This document shows, piece by piece, positions 1 to 14,600 of a DNA stretch of 64,000 nt (position 1 is its first letter; each line of letters starts with the position of its first letter). The translations under genes and the position numbers were made by a program. The stretch lies in NCBI GenBank assembly GCA_963978895.1, contig OZ022238.1, forward strand, positions 8,036,438 to 8,100,437, in the 5' to 3' direction. The stretch is from Erpobdella octoculata. Lineage: Eukaryota > Annelida > Clitellata > Hirudinida > Erpobdellidae. Below the pieces are notes generated by a model, which worked only from the letters and a program-made list of their open reading frames with translations, did no database searches and was not told where the DNA came from.

Positions 1-628
1 TCCCTGCTTAATCATCGTCTGACGCTATTTTAATGCTCTATCGAGTGTTAATTGGAGCTTTATTAAACTGCAATTTTGTGATTTGTTGGCTTATTCGAAC
101 GCACCGACTAATTGCATTTCCTGCACTTTCATATTTTTTTTTTCAAACAAACGCTACAATGATGCTGCTTTCCGACTGCTTCGCCATCTTTCCGGTCTAC
201 CTGGTTATATTACATCACCTCGATGTGCACACACAGGTATGTTAAAATTCCAGGTGAGTTCCACGACGGTGACGCGACTTCGACCGTCTCACAGACTAAA
301 ACAAACATTCACCTGATGAACTTTTTTTTATTAACTTAGGTTCTTAAAAAAATAAACCCGCCTTGTACTCTCTTAAATCGAATCAAAAGAGTCAATAAGG
401 ATGAAACAAAAAATGTTTTAATTGCTTGAAAAACGAGAAATGATTTATTCGATTTGGCACACAAAACTCTAAAAATAATTTCGTTGAATTAATTAAGAGC
501 AGCGTTCCGATTTCGCCATCTCACTAGAAAAATCAACTCCGCCAAGCATGCAAATGGCTTATTTAATTAGAATGTATTATGTGTTTGTACAGACACTGAA
601 ACACACGAAATAACCATTAAGAATAAAT
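1..628. other. 3' flank and 3' UTR of the TRP channel gene
   Basis: AT-rich sequence with no convincing coding exon. On the minus strand an AATAAA poly(A) signal lies at 449-444, about 180 bases past the TRP stop codon, so roughly 440-628 is probably the 3' UTR. The two short plus-strand ORFs near 33-316 have no recognisable domain. Confidence 0.5.
444..449 (-). terminator. poly(A) signal AATAAA of the TRP gene
   Basis: AATAAA read on the minus strand, about 180 bases downstream of the TRP stop codon and in the right orientation for its mRNA end. Confidence 0.45.
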
Positions 629-3031
629 TTAGACCTGTTCTTTGCGACATGCAATCCTGGAAAGATGGTAGGACTCCAGGCAGAGTTCGTGAATGTGTTT
701 CAGCTCCAAGTTGATTCCGTTGAAGACTCGCGTAGATTTGTTTTCGTACACGCTTAAAGATTCGTTCAAGGCGTCGATTTCGCTCTTCATTTCTTCCAGC
801 TTTCGAACAAAATCTACCGATTTGCATTTCGTCTGCACCTCTCGATCCTTATCAGGCGCGTCGCTTTCCAGCTTCCCCAGTAGGACATCGACGTCCAGAT
901 TTTGCTTGGCTTCGACCGTTTTTCCGACTGGGTTGCGCTTCAGAAACCATCGGTTTTGCCACTTGTCGAACTTCGCTTTGAATCTAATCAGACGAAGTTT
1001 TCTAACAATTCGAAAGTTTCTTTCAATCCAGAGAGCCATCCGAAGACTTTCAAATCTCCAGGCTGTCGACCTTACGGATTTCACCTCGGCATAAGTACTG
1101 TTCATCATAGCAATCAGCATGTTCATCAGGACCACTGAAGACAAAATTGAATACGTTGCATACACGGCTCTTAAGACTCTGGCACCGGACGCAGCGGTGT
1201 CTTGGTTATCCCAATACCGCGGATCTTCAGTTATGTCAAGCACATTTCCGGGACTGAGCATCTGATAGAATGTTAAATAAATGGTAGACGAAGAAGAAGA
1301 CAATTCCGGTCTGACGTTCGAGTTGATTTGCATTAACACATGGATGGCGTAGCCGAAACTTATGAGTACGAAAATATAAATATATATGAATCTGGTCAAA
1401 TCCTTGATCAAAATCTGTTTGAGAATGCTAGCGAGTGCGTTCCAATCTTTGAATCCTTTGACGTAGTTGATGGTGTGCAACCACCCGAAAACAAGTAAAA
1501 GGGCTAAAGATTCCAAGTACGTCTGTACGTTAGCGGTGTAGACACAGGCTACGTACCAAGCCAAGCATGCACCGGCAAACGCCGTTGCCGAGATGTGAGA
1601 AAGGTTGTCGAATATAAAGAGCATGAGACCGACTGGAATGCGCATCAGTCCTGAAGTTATTTCTCCAATTTTCAAACGGCCGAGCAATTCGTACTGCAGC
1701 GAGCTCTGATTCAGATGCACGACGAAGTGAAGAGCAGTGATGAGCTCGTAGATGAATATCAATGCGGGCCATACTAAGAAAAAAGAAAATATTTTAACTG
1801 AAACGAGGCTGTGTATTACTCGCTGGGCACTGTTGTTCGTCCTGTTCAAGCCACCAGTGCAGTTTTGAAAGCGACTTTGAATCCATTTACTGTCGGGCAT
1901 GACGAAATAGGTGAGGAGCACCATATAAACAACGTGCTGCCACATCAAGATCTCGTAACCGCGTCTGCAGAGAGTCCAGTAATTGTAAACGAGAGAATTG
2001 AAAGGCTCTGCACTCAAAATCTCTGAAATGTCTGACTCTTGTCCGTTCTCAACGAGGTACTCCAAACATGAAACGTTTGATCTTGCCGGCGCAGAAGAAC
2101 GTCGACGACGCTGCTGATTGCTGTCGTTGATGCTGTTTCTTCTGTCTGGACTGGCTGACAAGTCGGGGATGTGCCCTGGTATCAAGTAGGTGGCATCGTA
2201 CAAAACTGCAGTGGAAGGAAGAGAAGATTTTTCGTTCAAAAATTTAGCGAGTTCACCTTCACTTTGATCTTTTGGAACAGGTTTGACTGGCTCGTTTTTT
2301 AAATCGGACATGATAGACAGACTGCTGCTTCGAACGCAGCTAGCGATAGGTTCTTGGATTTTTTCCAACCGCAGCGGGCTGTTTTTAGTAAACTTGTACA
2401 CATTTAAAGTTTCAAGAATGACTTTCAACAAACTGCATTCTCCTTTTTTAGCGGCATACTGCAAAACATTGCAACCTTCATACAGAGTGTCGGAAGTTAG
2501 CAATCTAACCGCATCCAACTGTACCAAATAAAACTGATTTGTATTAGCCAGAGGACAGCGCAGACCTTTTTTGCGGCAGTACCAGACCACAGACCACTCC
2601 ACTGTGGAACGGTAGACGTTGGCGTAGCGTTCCGCCTGGCCTGGATCAGCTCTGCAGCATTCAACAAGTCTATGAAGTATGCTGGGACCAGTTTCGCTTG
2701 TCAGTCCCATGTCGGCTCCGTACAGAAGCATCAACTCGTATTTATCGCGATCTCCGTTTTCTGCACTCCTGTACAGAGCACTGAATCCGAGTTCATCTCT
2801 CCGGTCGATGTTTGCTTTCCTGTCGACATAAAACATTTCCAGGAGAATTCTAACTGGTTCGACCGAAACTCCTCTTGCTGCAACATGAAGGGCTGTTTCA
2901 CCGTCTTTGTTTTCAATTTCAGGATCGCACATGTTCAATTTTCTGATTACATCGGGCTTGTTAAACATCGCTGCTAGATGAAGAGCAGTGTTTCCATTCG
3001 ATTCCTGCTCGTTGACAAGCATTGAGTCAAC
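629..3031 (-). CDS. TRP channel exon 4: last ankyrin repeats, six-TM pore domain, C-terminal tail
   Basis: An open frame of 800 codons plus stop. It begins after a TTTTATAG acceptor (3033-3032) with codons for VDSMLVNEQ and ends at a stop at 631-629. It includes the ankyrin motifs NTALHLAA and ETALHVAA, a low-complexity linker with an RRRRSS basic cluster, the whole membrane domain and the coiled-coil tail. Confidence 0.9.
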   Translation of the reverse strand, partial: VDSMLVNEQESNGNTALHLAAMFNKPDVIRKLNMCDPEIENKDGETALHVAARGVSVEPVRILLEMFYVDRKANIDRRDELGFSALYRSAENGDRDKYELMLLYGADMGLTSETGPSILHRLVECCRADPGQAERYANVYRSTVEWSVVWYCRKKGLRCPLANTNQFYLVQLDAVRLLTSDTLYEGCNVLQYAAKKGECSLLKVILETLNVYKFTKNSPLRLEKIQEPIASCVRSSSLSIMSDLKNEPVKPVPKDQSEGELAKFLNEKSSLPSTAVLYDATYLIPGHIPDLSASPDRRNSINDSNQQRRRRSSAPARSNVSCLEYLVENGQESDISEILSAEPFNSLVYNYWTLCRRGYEILMWQHVVYMVLLTYFVMPDSKWIQSRFQNCTGGLNRTNNSAQRVIHSLVSVKIFSFFLVWPALIFIYELITALHFVVHLNQSSLQYELLGRLKIGEITSGLMRIPVGLMLFIFDNLSHISATAFAGACLAWYVACVYTANVQTYLESLALLLVFGWLHTINYVKGFKDWNALASILKQILIKDLTRFIYIYIFVLISFGYAIHVLMQINSNVRPELSSSSSTIYLTFYQMLSPGNVLDITEDPRYWDNQDTAASGARVLRAVYATYSILSSVVLMNMLIAMMNSTYAEVKSVRSTAWRFESLRMALWIERNFRIVRKLRLIRFKAKFDKWQNRWFLKRNPVGKTVEAKQNLDVDVLLGKLESDAPDKDREVQTKCKSVDFVRKLEEMKSEIDALNESLSVYENKSTRVFNGINLELKHIHELCLESYHLSRIACRKEQV

Positions 3032-5078
3032 CTATAAAATATATATAAAAGTAATTTTAAATTAAAATCCTTTGTTTTAAATATAATTTAATTCAACCAA
3101 CCTTTTCAAACGCTTCTATAAGCATCTCGACGATTTCGATTCCAGTCGCTCTTGCGGTAATAGCGGCATGCAAGACATTTTGACCCTCGGCATCCAGAAT
3201 ATCCACTCTGACGTGCTTGTTGAGCAATGACTTGACTGACTCGACGTGATTCCTTCTCACCGCTACATGGAGTGCAGTTTCATAATGTTTGTTTTGAAAG
3301 TCCTTGATGTCGTGGGTCTCGTCCAGAAACAGGTCTATGACCTCAGAGGAGTTGAAGTCGGCAGCCGTGTGGTACACTGAGTTTTCTGTGGATTCTTCAA
3401 GTAAGTGAAGTCTTTCGTGAAAGTGATCGTCCATTAGCAATAACTTCAAGCGATCGACTTTGCCGTTAGCAACAGCCGTGTGAATGTAAAAACTATCTAG
3501 TCCTTCATTAAACCGAATTTTTCCAAGCAAAAAGCCGAGAACAGATTCATCTTCAAGTTTCATGGCAAGATCAAAAACTGATTGACCTAAGTTATTGCGT
3601 CGTTCTAAGTCTATGTGAACCATTTCTACTAACAGCTGCACGGCTTCTAATTTTCCCGAATCAACTGCAAGCATCACGGGTGTATTTCCAAAATCGTCAG
3701 GTTTGTTTAAAAGTTTAGGCTTTCGCTCCAGTATCACCGATATAACCTCGGCAAATCCATTGGAAGCAGCTATGAGTAACGATTGATGGACGTTCGCCCG
3801 AAAAACCGTTCCCTTGCCTTTCTTCCTGTCCAGTAACCAGCCCACCACCCGAGCGTTGTTGGCTTTGGCTGCCATTTCGATGGGCCAACGAGGGTTTTTG
3901 ATGCGCTCCACATTGAGATCGGTAGATTCCTCGTCAACTAAGACTTTCACCATGTGGTCTCGACATTCGCTGATTGCCATGTGTAGAGCTGAGCAGTCTT
4001 GCTTGTTTTGCTGGTTGACGTCAGCTTTTAACTTGACCAGCTCGACAAAAGAATCAGTTTGGTCCTTTTAAAATAATAGAATTAAAAATGATAAGTTTAT
4101 ATAAAGTGTTGGAATTTTATAGATAGAAAAATACAGACCTGAAGGACGGACAACATTAATGGAGTATCTTGCTCACTGTCTCTTTCGTCCACACTGAGTC
4201 CATAACTAGTTAAAATTGCCAAAGTCTGCCACTGTCCATTAACCACAGCTAAATGAATTGCTGTTCCGGTTCTTCTTCGATGGTCTTTAGTATCAAAGGT
4301 AACACTCGCTCTTAAAAAAAGTTCTAAATCTTTTTGAGTTTTGCAAAATCCAAATGACGGTAATCTTGGCCAGGAAGTGTTAGGATTATCGTCCACAATT
4401 GTGCAGGCTTTTTTAAGTCTACTCATTACAAGTTCCAAAATCTTTTTGTTGCCTCGTTCGACCATGAGGTGAAAACAAGTTTTTCTTTTGTGAGTAAAAG
4501 TTGATCTCAGTCTTCCCCTGGTTTCACGCCTTACGATTTCCGGGTAATCATCTAACAGGTAACTAATTGAACAGTTTTCTGCAATGTACATCGCTACGGC
4601 ACGCTTGTCTTTTTCGAGAGCTTCGTAGAACAAGGTGTTGTTTTGATGGTCTATCATTTCTTTACTTTCCATGTTAAAACCAGACGAACTGTATTTACAG
4701 AAAATATTTTTAAATGTTTCGACATCGTCGGAGTCGATGGCAGCAGACAGTTCTTCTCGAATCTCGACGAACAAATTGGAAGCAGGTTTTTGCTTTCGCA
4801 TTCGCCGTCTCTAAAAAAAAAACAAGTCAAAACGGTCAGGTTGAAGTTTAAAAAAAATTAAAAAAGAAAAAATCTATTACCACTAGAGTAGAACTTTTGC
4901 ATGCGGTGTTGTTGAAGTTTTGGTCTTGTGATGTCGTAATTGGTTTTGTCCCGTTCGAGTTCAGCCAGGATTCGGTATCATCGTCGTCCGAATAAGAGCG
5001 GATCCAAATTGATTCTTTCTTATCGAACGTCTTTGCACTTTCAGTCTGTTTAGCAAAGCTTTTTAAAAGTTTTCGCAT
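629..5078 (-). CDS. TRP-family cation channel with extended ankyrin-repeat N-terminus (TRPV/TRPVL-like pore)
   Basis: Four exons on the minus strand: 5078-4881, 4810-4139, 4064-3102 and 3031-629. All introns are phase 0 GT-AG, giving about 1,411 aa. Residues from about 320 to 820 hold at least a dozen ankyrin repeats (for example ETALHVAVRRNHVESVKSLL and NTALHLAA). The last exon carries six membrane segments: S1 near 971-988, S2 near 1023-1050, S3 and S4 near 1074-1135, S5 near 1157-1178, a pore loop with FYQMLSPG, and S6 with VLMNMLIAMMNSTY. A TRP-box-like WRFESLRMALWIER and a charged, coiled-coil-prone tail follow. The S6 sequence NMLIAMM resembles TRPV channels more than TRPA1, while the long ankyrin stack recalls TRPA or TRPN. 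Expected role: a plasma-membrane sensory cation channel. The start at 5078 is the first ATG after an upstream in-frame stop, but a further 5' exon is not excluded. The exon structure is firm; the subfamily is inferred. Confidence 0.88.
3102..4064 (-). CDS. TRP channel exon 3: ankyrin repeats
   Basis: 321 codons between acceptor AG 4066-4065 and donor GT at 3101-3100. Repeated ankyrin signatures appear in order, such as CSALHMAISE, NTPVMLAVDSGKLEAVQLL, ETALHVAVRRNH and QNVLHAAI. Both boundaries are phase 0 and join cleanly to the neighbouring exons. Confidence 0.88.
4139..4810 (-). CDS. TRP channel exon 2: N-terminal region and first ankyrin repeats
   Basis: 224 codons. The acceptor is a T-rich tract ending TAG (4813-4811); an AG two bases further in is an alternative. 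The donor is CAG|GTCTGT at 4139/4138. The exon encodes a basic RRRMRKQK start followed by degenerate ankyrin repeats and a clear one, TAIHLAVVNGQWQTLAIL. Confidence 0.82.
4881..5078 (-). CDS. TRP channel putative first coding exon
   Basis: 66 codons from ATG at 5078 to donor GTG|GTAATA (4881/4880), phase 0. The exon is acidic and serine-rich with a DDDD run and no known domain. An in-frame TAA lies about a dozen codons upstream with no intervening ATG, which favours this start. Confidence 0.65.
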
Positions 5079-5271
5079 CCTTTCATATGTATATATACTT
5101 AATATGAATTATGATATCGATTACTAGACGTACGCAATATCTTGAATGTTTAGAAATTGCATTAACTTCATGTCTCATGAGTTTAATAATTCTTTTGAAA
5201 AAAATTTAACCTTCGAAACACTGGGTGGCACTTTTATAATAATGGAAGCCAGTTTATTTTGAGAATCGATT
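5079..5271. promoter_or_regulatory. candidate bidirectional promoter between the TRP and LRMDA-like genes
   Basis: About 190 bases separate the TRP start (minus strand, 5078) from a possible first ATG of the LRMDA-like gene (plus strand, 5272). The minus strand has a TATATATA-like tract just upstream of the TRP ATG. No other gene lies between. The call rests on position and on an uncertain first LRMDA-like exon. Confidence 0.3.
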
Positions 5272-8405
<3,134 letters not shown>

Positions 8406-8475
8406 TTTTTCTTATGAATCTATTTTATGCTTCTTGTTTGGTTTGTTTTATTTTATATCTGTGTACAAGACGATG

Positions 8476-8613
8476 CTAGTCGACCAGGTAATCCATGTAG
8501 TTGAAATCACCGTACAATTCGTCTTCATCATCTTCATCGAGCTCGTCATAGCCTCCTGTCATGGCTCCTATGGACAATAAAATCAGCGCGCCAAAAATCC
8601 AAAGAAAGCTCAT
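8476..8613 (-). CDS. small secreted acidic peptide precursor (45 aa), family unknown
   Basis: ATG at 8613-8611, stop TAG at 8478-8476. The predicted product starts MSFLWIFGALILLSIGA, a classic hydrophobic signal peptide of about 17 residues. A very acidic segment follows (DELDEDDEDELYGD) with four tyrosines next to acidic residues, plausible sulfation sites, ending MDYLVD. A minus-strand AATAAA at 8452-8447 lies only 24 bases past the stop. The patch is richer in GC than the surrounding AT-rich DNA. It lies antisense to the 3' UTR of the LRMDA-like gene. No family is recognised. Acidic Tyr-containing tails occur in many secreted peptides and inhibitors, but nothing here proves such a role. 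A plus-strand ORF overlaps it but looks less protein-like. Confidence 0.5.
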   Translation of the reverse strand: MSFLWIFGALILLSIGAMTGGYDELDEDDEDELYGDFNYMDYLVD

Positions 8614-8728
8614 AGAAGAGTGTTGTTTACGATGTAATATTATTCATTTTTATTTTATTTTTACGGGTTTTTGTTGTTATTTTTTTAATATTTATACGCT
8701 GACGTCATTTCCATATTGTTCTTTTTGT

Positions 8729-8734
8729 AATAAA
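8729..8734 (+). terminator. poly(A) signal AATAAA of the LRMDA-like gene
   Basis: AATAAA about 325 bases after the LRMDA-like stop codon, on the same strand, with no other gene on that strand between. Confidence 0.45.
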
Positions 8735-11641
8735 TTAAAGTGAACAAGTCCAAACAAAAAAAAAACAAAGTTTTTTTAAACACACTTAAAATTTTACATT
8801 ATGCAAATTCAACTTTTTTTATAAAACATAAAAAAATACAAAAAAAAGAAAAAATAGAAAAGAGAGAGAGAGAGTAAACAAACAGTTTTATTTAAATTCC
8901 TTTTGTTTGGTTTTACTGAAAAAAAATTGAAGATATCTTATAACGGGATGCTTAACAAAAGTTTAAAAAAAAATTTTAAACTATAAAATGTTTGGACCCC
9001 CTTAAAAAATGCCTGTATCCGCCGCTGAACTCAGTGCAGTTTCATTGTCGTAGTTTTTTCGTCGACAGTTTTCCAGGTGAGGTAATGTATTTTAAAAAAT
9101 TTAATCAAATTACGCATTTTGAGTAATATTTTGTTAAAACGTGTATTGCGGTGGAAGGTCCGTTTTTTATGGGTGGCCTAGAATCTGGGTCCCTTGGGAC
9201 CTCCCTTTAATCCGGTACTGGCTTATTATAGTTTCTAATTGGAAGTTAATGTTAACAATCATAACAAAATTCGATCTCCGAGGTTCTGTTTAGAGACGTC
9301 ATTTCAGTAAAACCACGGAAGAGGGTGAGATGTTGAAAAGGCCTACGCGTTCCAACAAATTTTATTCTCGCACTTTAAATTTTTCCTCCTAGAAAGTAAT
9401 CATCGGCTACTCGTCGGTACTTTTCTTAAAAACTGGCAAATATTTTCATACTTTTTCTTCTAAAATAGCTGATGGCTGGGTAGTGTAGTTGTAGGTACTT
9501 TTCCAAAAAATGTCGTATATACTTTTATGGTATTACACCCAAGAAGCAAGTTGACCGGTGCCTCTTTAAACTTGTCTTTTTCCTTTACCACCAATACAGA
9601 TGTCAGTTTTAGTTTTAAAGTTGTTTTTTTTGCTATTTTTGGTCTAAAGCTGTTTCAACTGTATTTTTATACAGACTTTTTATCTTCTCCAAAAAAAAAT
9701 CAACTATTTCTAAAAGTCGTAATTCTTTGCATTACGTTTGGTCTAAAGCGCTTATTTTTCATGAATTGCAATCGAAAACAAGAGAATTTGGCGTGTTGTC
9801 ATAGAAGATTTGTTTTGATTTCTTTCTGTTAATTTTTTCTCCTGTTCTCTAATAGAATTTTGAATTACGAAAATGGTTGCACCATCCTAAAAGTTTTGTG
9901 CCGCTTTTCAAAAGTAATCTTTGTTTTCTGCTTAAACGACTTTTCGCGTGGGGCGCGGAATATATAATTATTTGCCGAGGCGTTATTTATTTAAAATCCA
10001 GTTGTTATTCAAATCGTTTTGTTTTGACAAAAGTCCGAATCTGGACATATAATATCTTGGTTGGCTTTGAAATGTTACATAAAGAAACTTGAAACGACAT
10101 TCTGAGGATTATTCACATGCAATGGCAGTCATTCAAGTTAGAGTTTTAATTTTTAATTTGGCTTTATATTTTATTCAGTTTAGTGACTTTAGTATAGGTA
10201 GAGGGCCCAGTTAGTCGTTTATTAAAGGAAGTCTATTATTGGCCCTACTAGTATAGTATAAATAGTATAATATAATAGGGCATATGGAAGAAAAATAAAT
10301 TCAGAATTTAGCCTCAAATAAAGTTATAATTAAAAAAAGTTTTGTAATTTAGACAGAATAATAAATACAATTTATTTTTTTCAATTTATTTGCTTATTTT
10401 TTTTTTGCAACAAAAATTTTTATTTTTGCATTTGTCTGCTTGGAAAGCCATTGAAGCTGTCATATATTTTTTTTCACCATTTCCCATCTAATTCAATCAA
10501 GTTACATTCAGATAATAATATTACTTTTTGATTTAATAAAGAAGGCCTCATTGTTTAAAAAGTAGCCATAACCTAACTGTTCTAACCCATGGTTGGTTGA
10601 GCCTATACATTCCTTGTATCAATCTTTAAAATCATTACTTCTATTAAGCTCCATCTATGGCCTTTCAAGTGCTATGAAGTAAACCTTTCTGAATTTAATT
10701 TCTACTGGCTTATGCTATTCAGTTAAATTGAAGAAGTTATGAATGTCTATACTTTAAACCTGTTTTCGTTGAGCAGCTAGAAGAGTCAAACAAATTCTTT
10801 TTTCAAATCTGACCATGCAATTATAATTTAATCGCTTTTAGCAGATAAGCATGAAAAAGAATTTGAGTTATTCATCTCAAAGACATTTCTTGATTCAAAT
10901 TGATTGAGCCGAGTTTTTTGAAACACTGGAAATGTTTTAATTTTTTTAGAAATTTAAAGAATTGTTTTTAGACATTGTGGAATTGTTTATTTTGATTTTT
11001 CTCCATAAAATCAAATCAAAGAATCATTTTATTAGGCATCATCCCTCCCATGTCGTGGAGATTCACAATTAAATGATATTTTATCTGATAAAAATTTTTT
11101 TTCAGTCTTCCATTACCATTGGTCAACTTTATCCTAACTTCTAACTATCATGAATATGTTTTATCCTTTAAAGTATTTATGTTGAATGTTTGATATAACC
11201 TAGCTACATTTGAGATCAGCATTTAGTGACCATTCATAAAATTCACTGCAATTACATGGTGCCCAGATGGTTGATTGAGTGTTCTGTATTTATAGTAAGT
11301 AGGTTACAGATGGAAATGTTGAATTTGAATATTGAATATTATTTTTGAAGGTGAATTAAGATAAAAAGCATTAAAGTTATTATATCGATTTAATTGCAGC
11401 ATGTTCAGCTTATGTCGGTTGATGTTCATTTTTTTATTGAAATAAATAAATAAATAATATACAAAATTACCCAATAGAAGCCTAAGTTGTGCTATGTGGG
11501 AGGAACACAAATGACGATGATACATTTTTGAAAGTATACAATGATTGAATAAAATGCCTAATCATCTCATGATTAATATATTAAAAAGTTTAGTGATTGT
11601 TTTGTGGGAATGATTTTTAAATTAAATTATATTACCAATAG
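8735..11641. other. intergenic stretch upstream of PMCA exon 1, AT-rich with transposon scraps
   Basis: No supported gene. Positions 8880-9025 resemble 38500-38650 and look like the 3' end of a hAT-type element (ending near a GGATCCGCC-like motif). Positions 9294-9500 begin with GACGTCATTTCAG and resemble the MITE family at 24.1, 32.1 and 51.2 kb. The rest is AT-rich and unremarkable. The first exon of PMCA should lie here or further upstream but could not be located. Confidence 0.5.
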
Positions 11642-14600
11642 AAAATAGAAAAGAAATATTTTGACCTGAGCCTGAAGAACCTGATGGACCTGATGAGCTA
11701 CAAAGGCGCAGAAGCCATCCATCAGATAAATCTTCTTTTCCCTAACGGCATTTCCGACATCTGCACAAAGCTGCACAGCTCTCCAACAGAAGGTAGCTTT
11801 TTATCGTGACATCGTCAGTGGCGTAGCGAAGGGGGCCAGGGAGGGACACCTGCCCCCAGGCTCCGGATACCCTCGCTACGCCACTGGGCATCGCCATTGA
11901 ATTATTATTAATCACCCGAGAGAAATGGTCACCGTAGTAACACGCATGTCGAATGTAGGAATCCCCGGAACGCCTACGGACGTGGCGATGAGAACGAAAG
12001 CGTTCGGACGCAACGTCATCCCCCCCCAGCCGATGAAGTCTTTCCTGTACCTCATGTTTGAAGCACTCCAGGATACGACTCTCATCATTCTCATCATAGC
12101 TGCTTCCATCTCCATAGGACTTTCTTTCTACAAGCCACCTCAGGACACTGGTGATGCTCTAACGAGTCAGCATTTATTTTCTTATTTTCGTTTGGGAAGT
12201 TTAACTGAAAGGCAAAGAGATATGATGTGTACTTTTTTCTTCAAAATTAAGCTGTTGTTTCAAAGTTGTGATGTTGTTTGTATTTGCGCTTACGATTGAT
12301 TGTTAGTCAGTCTAACTGTCTGCACGTGAAATGTTTTTGGTTTATTAATAGAGTACCAATCGATAAATTCATTTTAGAAGGTTCAGGCTAAAATGAATTT
12401 ATCGATAAAAATAGAAGTTTTCATAATTAAAGTTGCTGGGAAGTTTTATAATTTTGATTTCAAAACTGTCAATGCTCATGTGCTCGATGCGACTATTTTT
12501 GCTGTTATGAGCATAAATGTAACAAAAATAAGTAATTGAAAGTAATATGTTTAAAAAATTTCTCATTATTTGAAAATGTAATATATATTTATATATATAT
12601 AATTGTAAGTTCAAGGTATTCTTGAAGAAGAAGAGCCTGAAGAATCATCATGGATCGAAGGGATTGCCATTTTGGCAGCCGTCATCGTCGTCGTACTCGT
12701 GACATCCGTCAATGACTGGAAGAAAGAAAGGCAGTTCCGAGGACTGCAGTCAAAGATTGAAGACTCACATCAGTTTGCAGTTTTGAGAGGGGGAAAGATA
12801 ACTCAGATTCCAAACAGTGAGATCGTGGTCGGAGACATCTGCTTGGTGAAATATGGTGGGATTTTAACCATTTGATTTGTTATTTTATGTCATTATTTTT
12901 TATTATTCTTTTGGTTAAATTGTAATAAGTATTTGATATTAGTGATAATTTTTATTTTTTATTTTTAAATTCTTCTAAAAAAATAATCTTCTTTGTGTAT
13001 TCAGGTGACTTGTTACCTGCAGACGGGATCGTCATGCAGAGCAACGACCTGAAAGTCGACGAGAGTTCACTGACCGGTGAATCGGATCAGGTCAAGAAAG
13101 GTGTCGACCTTGACCCCATGCTCTATTCTGGTTTGTTCTACTGATCACAGATTCACTGCACTTTTATATCACTTAAATAGTCGTACACGCGTGTGAGATC
13201 TAATTTATCGATTATTCACGCGACCAGGTACACACGTGATGGAAGGCAGTGGCAGAATGCTGGTGTCCGCCGTTGGTCTTTATTCGCAGGCCGGCATAAT
13301 TTTCTCACTTCTCGGTGGAGGCAGGGATTCAACCATTGATTCAGCTGATAGTAAAGGCAACTTCTTTTTCATTCCTTTTTGTGTGGCGTCTAATGAAGAT
13401 TAATTTATATAAAATGTATTTTTTTTATTGATTGAATTTTTTTCATAATACGGTTAATTTACTTCAATTTAACATCGTATTTCTATACATTTAATTAATT
13501 CCATTTAATTTGAGTTTTTAAATAATTTTACGTTATTTTATAGAAAATTTGCCAGTAGAAGGTTCATCAAAGGATGCACTTATTGAAGTATATTTTGTTT
13601 GAGTTATGATGATATTGCTACTACTAATGTATTATTATTATTCTTGTCATTGTTTATATTTTTTTCTACTTTTTTGCACATTAATGTTCTTAAGTAGCAG
13701 ATAACTATTTGTTTGATAACTTTCTATCGGCAGTGTCTGATTGGCTTGTTTATATGATTATTTAAGAAACGCACCACCAAAGTATCTGATGAGTTTTCGT
13801 ATGTTCAGAAAGTTTCGAGCAGCAAAGAGAAATCGGTACTGCAGGCCAAATTAACAAAGCTTGCAATTAAAATAGGATATATTGGTTAGTTCTGTTCATA
13901 TTTGAACCCTCATAAAGAGTGAGAGTTTTTTTTTATTGATAATTTTGAGCCTATTGTAGTTTTTAAGTCAAGTTTATTAAAGCTATTTTATTTTTTTTCA
14001 ACAGTTATTATCAATTTTTTATGTCAAATTTATCCAGGCACTGTGGTTGCTGTAATGACCGTGACTATTTTGGTGGCTCGATTTTCTCTAAAGAAGTTTG
14101 TTTTTGAAAAAACGCCATGGAATAACAAGTACTTCCAGTTCTACGTGCAGTACTTCATCATCGGAATCACAGTGCTCGTCGTGGCCGTGCCAGAGGGATT
14201 GCCACTGGCTGTAACGCTTGCCTTGGCTTATTCTGTCCGAGTTAGTTCTTGCGCCGTTGAGATTTATGTTCATTGAGGTATGATGTTGTTTGTATGTGTA
14301 CATGTCTGCAAACATTTTTTGTTTTTGTGTAGAGTTACTGATAATCATGTGCAAATGTGTTGGTAATTGTATGCAAACATTTTGATAATTGTATGAAAAT
14401 AAGTTGATAATTGTATGAAAATAAGTTGATAATTGTATGAAAATAAGTTGATAATTGTATGAAAATAAGTTGATAATTGTATGAAAATAAGTTGATAATT
14501 GTATGAAAATAAGTTGATAATTGTATGAAAATAAGTTGATAATTGTATGAAAATAAGTTGATAATTGTATGAAAATAAGTTGATAATTGTATGAAAATAA

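Noticed and set aside
12844..13004. Retained-intron extension of PMCA exon 3
   Set aside because: The frame stops soon after the donor, whereas splicing to 13005 restores GDLLPADG, a conserved motif.
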